In this document: in pieces, positions 6,411-6,599 of the stretch
How positions within the stretch are numbered: the stretch's first letter is position 1
Layout of the letters: every line of letters starts with the position of its first letter
Assembly (NCBI GenBank): GCA_011065065.1
Contig: JAAKFL010000103.1
Location: forward strand, 1-6,599
Origin: Chlamydiota bacterium
GTDB lineage: Bacteria > Chlamydiota > Chlamydiia > Chlamydiales > SLFE01
Reading direction: 5' to 3'
Length of the DNA stretch: 6,599 nt
Notes under the pieces: model-generated
What the model saw: only the letters and a program-made list of their open reading frames with translations
Told to the model about the DNA's origin: nothing
The model's database searches: none
Position numbers and translations under genes: made by a program

Positions 6411-6599
6411 CGCGAAGACCGCGAAGATCGCGAAGATGCGCGAAGAAACAGACCAACTTCAATTATTTTTTCAAAACCTACTGCGTTGAGTAATGAGGTT
6501 ATACATAGTAACTAATCTTAAAAATATTAAAAATTTATAATCGGACATGTTTATCGGAAAATCACTATGATTGCTCCAGTCTTCGCGCATCTTCGCGGT
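6411..6599. repeat. CGCGAAGA tandem repeat with inverted copy, MITE-like, cut by the window end
   Basis: The left side has four CGCGAAGA units at 6411, 6420, 6429 and 6439, mostly on a 9-nt period. The right side at 6580-6597 is TCTTCGCGCATCTTCGCG, a perfect 18-nt reverse complement of 6429-6446. Between them are about 133 AT-rich bases without a gene, with nothing recognisable except AT runs near 6519-6540. The element starts one base after the stop codon of the unknown gene and probably continues past the window end. The layout of terminal inverted repeats around a short non-coding core resembles a non-autonomous mobile element. Similar CGCGAAG arrays are, as I recall, scattered in PVC genomes. 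Confidence 0.75.

Noticed and set aside
6411..6447. CGCGAAGA units as a CRISPR array
   Set aside because: Units are 8-9 nt and adjacent with no spacers, and no cas gene is nearby.

Overview
The window looks like chromosomal DNA of a chlamydia-like (PVC-group) bacterium. The main reason is the gene order accA followed by an MsbA-type ABC exporter, which I recall as neighbours in Chlamydia (roughly CT265/CT264). The moderately AT-rich coding sequence and the palindromic non-coding repeats of a kind I associate with Planctomycetes, Verrucomicrobia and environmental Chlamydiae also fit. The presence of queC and an L,D-transpeptidase suggests an environmental lineage rather than a pathogenic Chlamydiaceae species. 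This placement is from memory and not from a search.

Layout, left to right. Bases 1-358 contain no gene. They hold two unrelated palindromic repeat elements: a nested palindrome (12-165) whose core is a near-perfect rho-independent terminator for the + strand, and a long inverted repeat built of GTGCCC hexamers (224-301). Bases 359-4953 are a tightly packed minus-strand operon, transcribed right to left: a membrane-anchored YkuD L,D-transpeptidase, accA, an MsbA-like ABC exporter, and queC. Every junction overlaps (by 1, 4 and 11 bases), so the four genes are almost certainly one transcript with translational coupling. Bases 4954-5200 are a divergent intergenic region. It carries a candidate operon promoter with an extended -10 box and an 18-bp perfect palindrome lying at the expected transcription start. 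A 402-codon plus-strand gene of unknown function occupies 5201-6409. Directly after its stop codon lies a third repeat element (6411 to the window end), made of CGCGAAGA tandem units facing an inverted copy about 130 bp away.

How the genes fit together. Three of the four operon genes concern the cell envelope: peptidoglycan cross-linking (YkuD), the first committed step of fatty-acid synthesis (AccA), and inner-membrane lipid or lipid A export (MsbA-like). The fourth, QueC, makes the queuosine precursor preQ0 and is functionally out of place. The most unusual coding feature is an EF-hand-like calcium-binding motif in the enlarged first extracytoplasmic loop of the ABC exporter. I see no phage, CRISPR, tRNA, rRNA or transposase gene.
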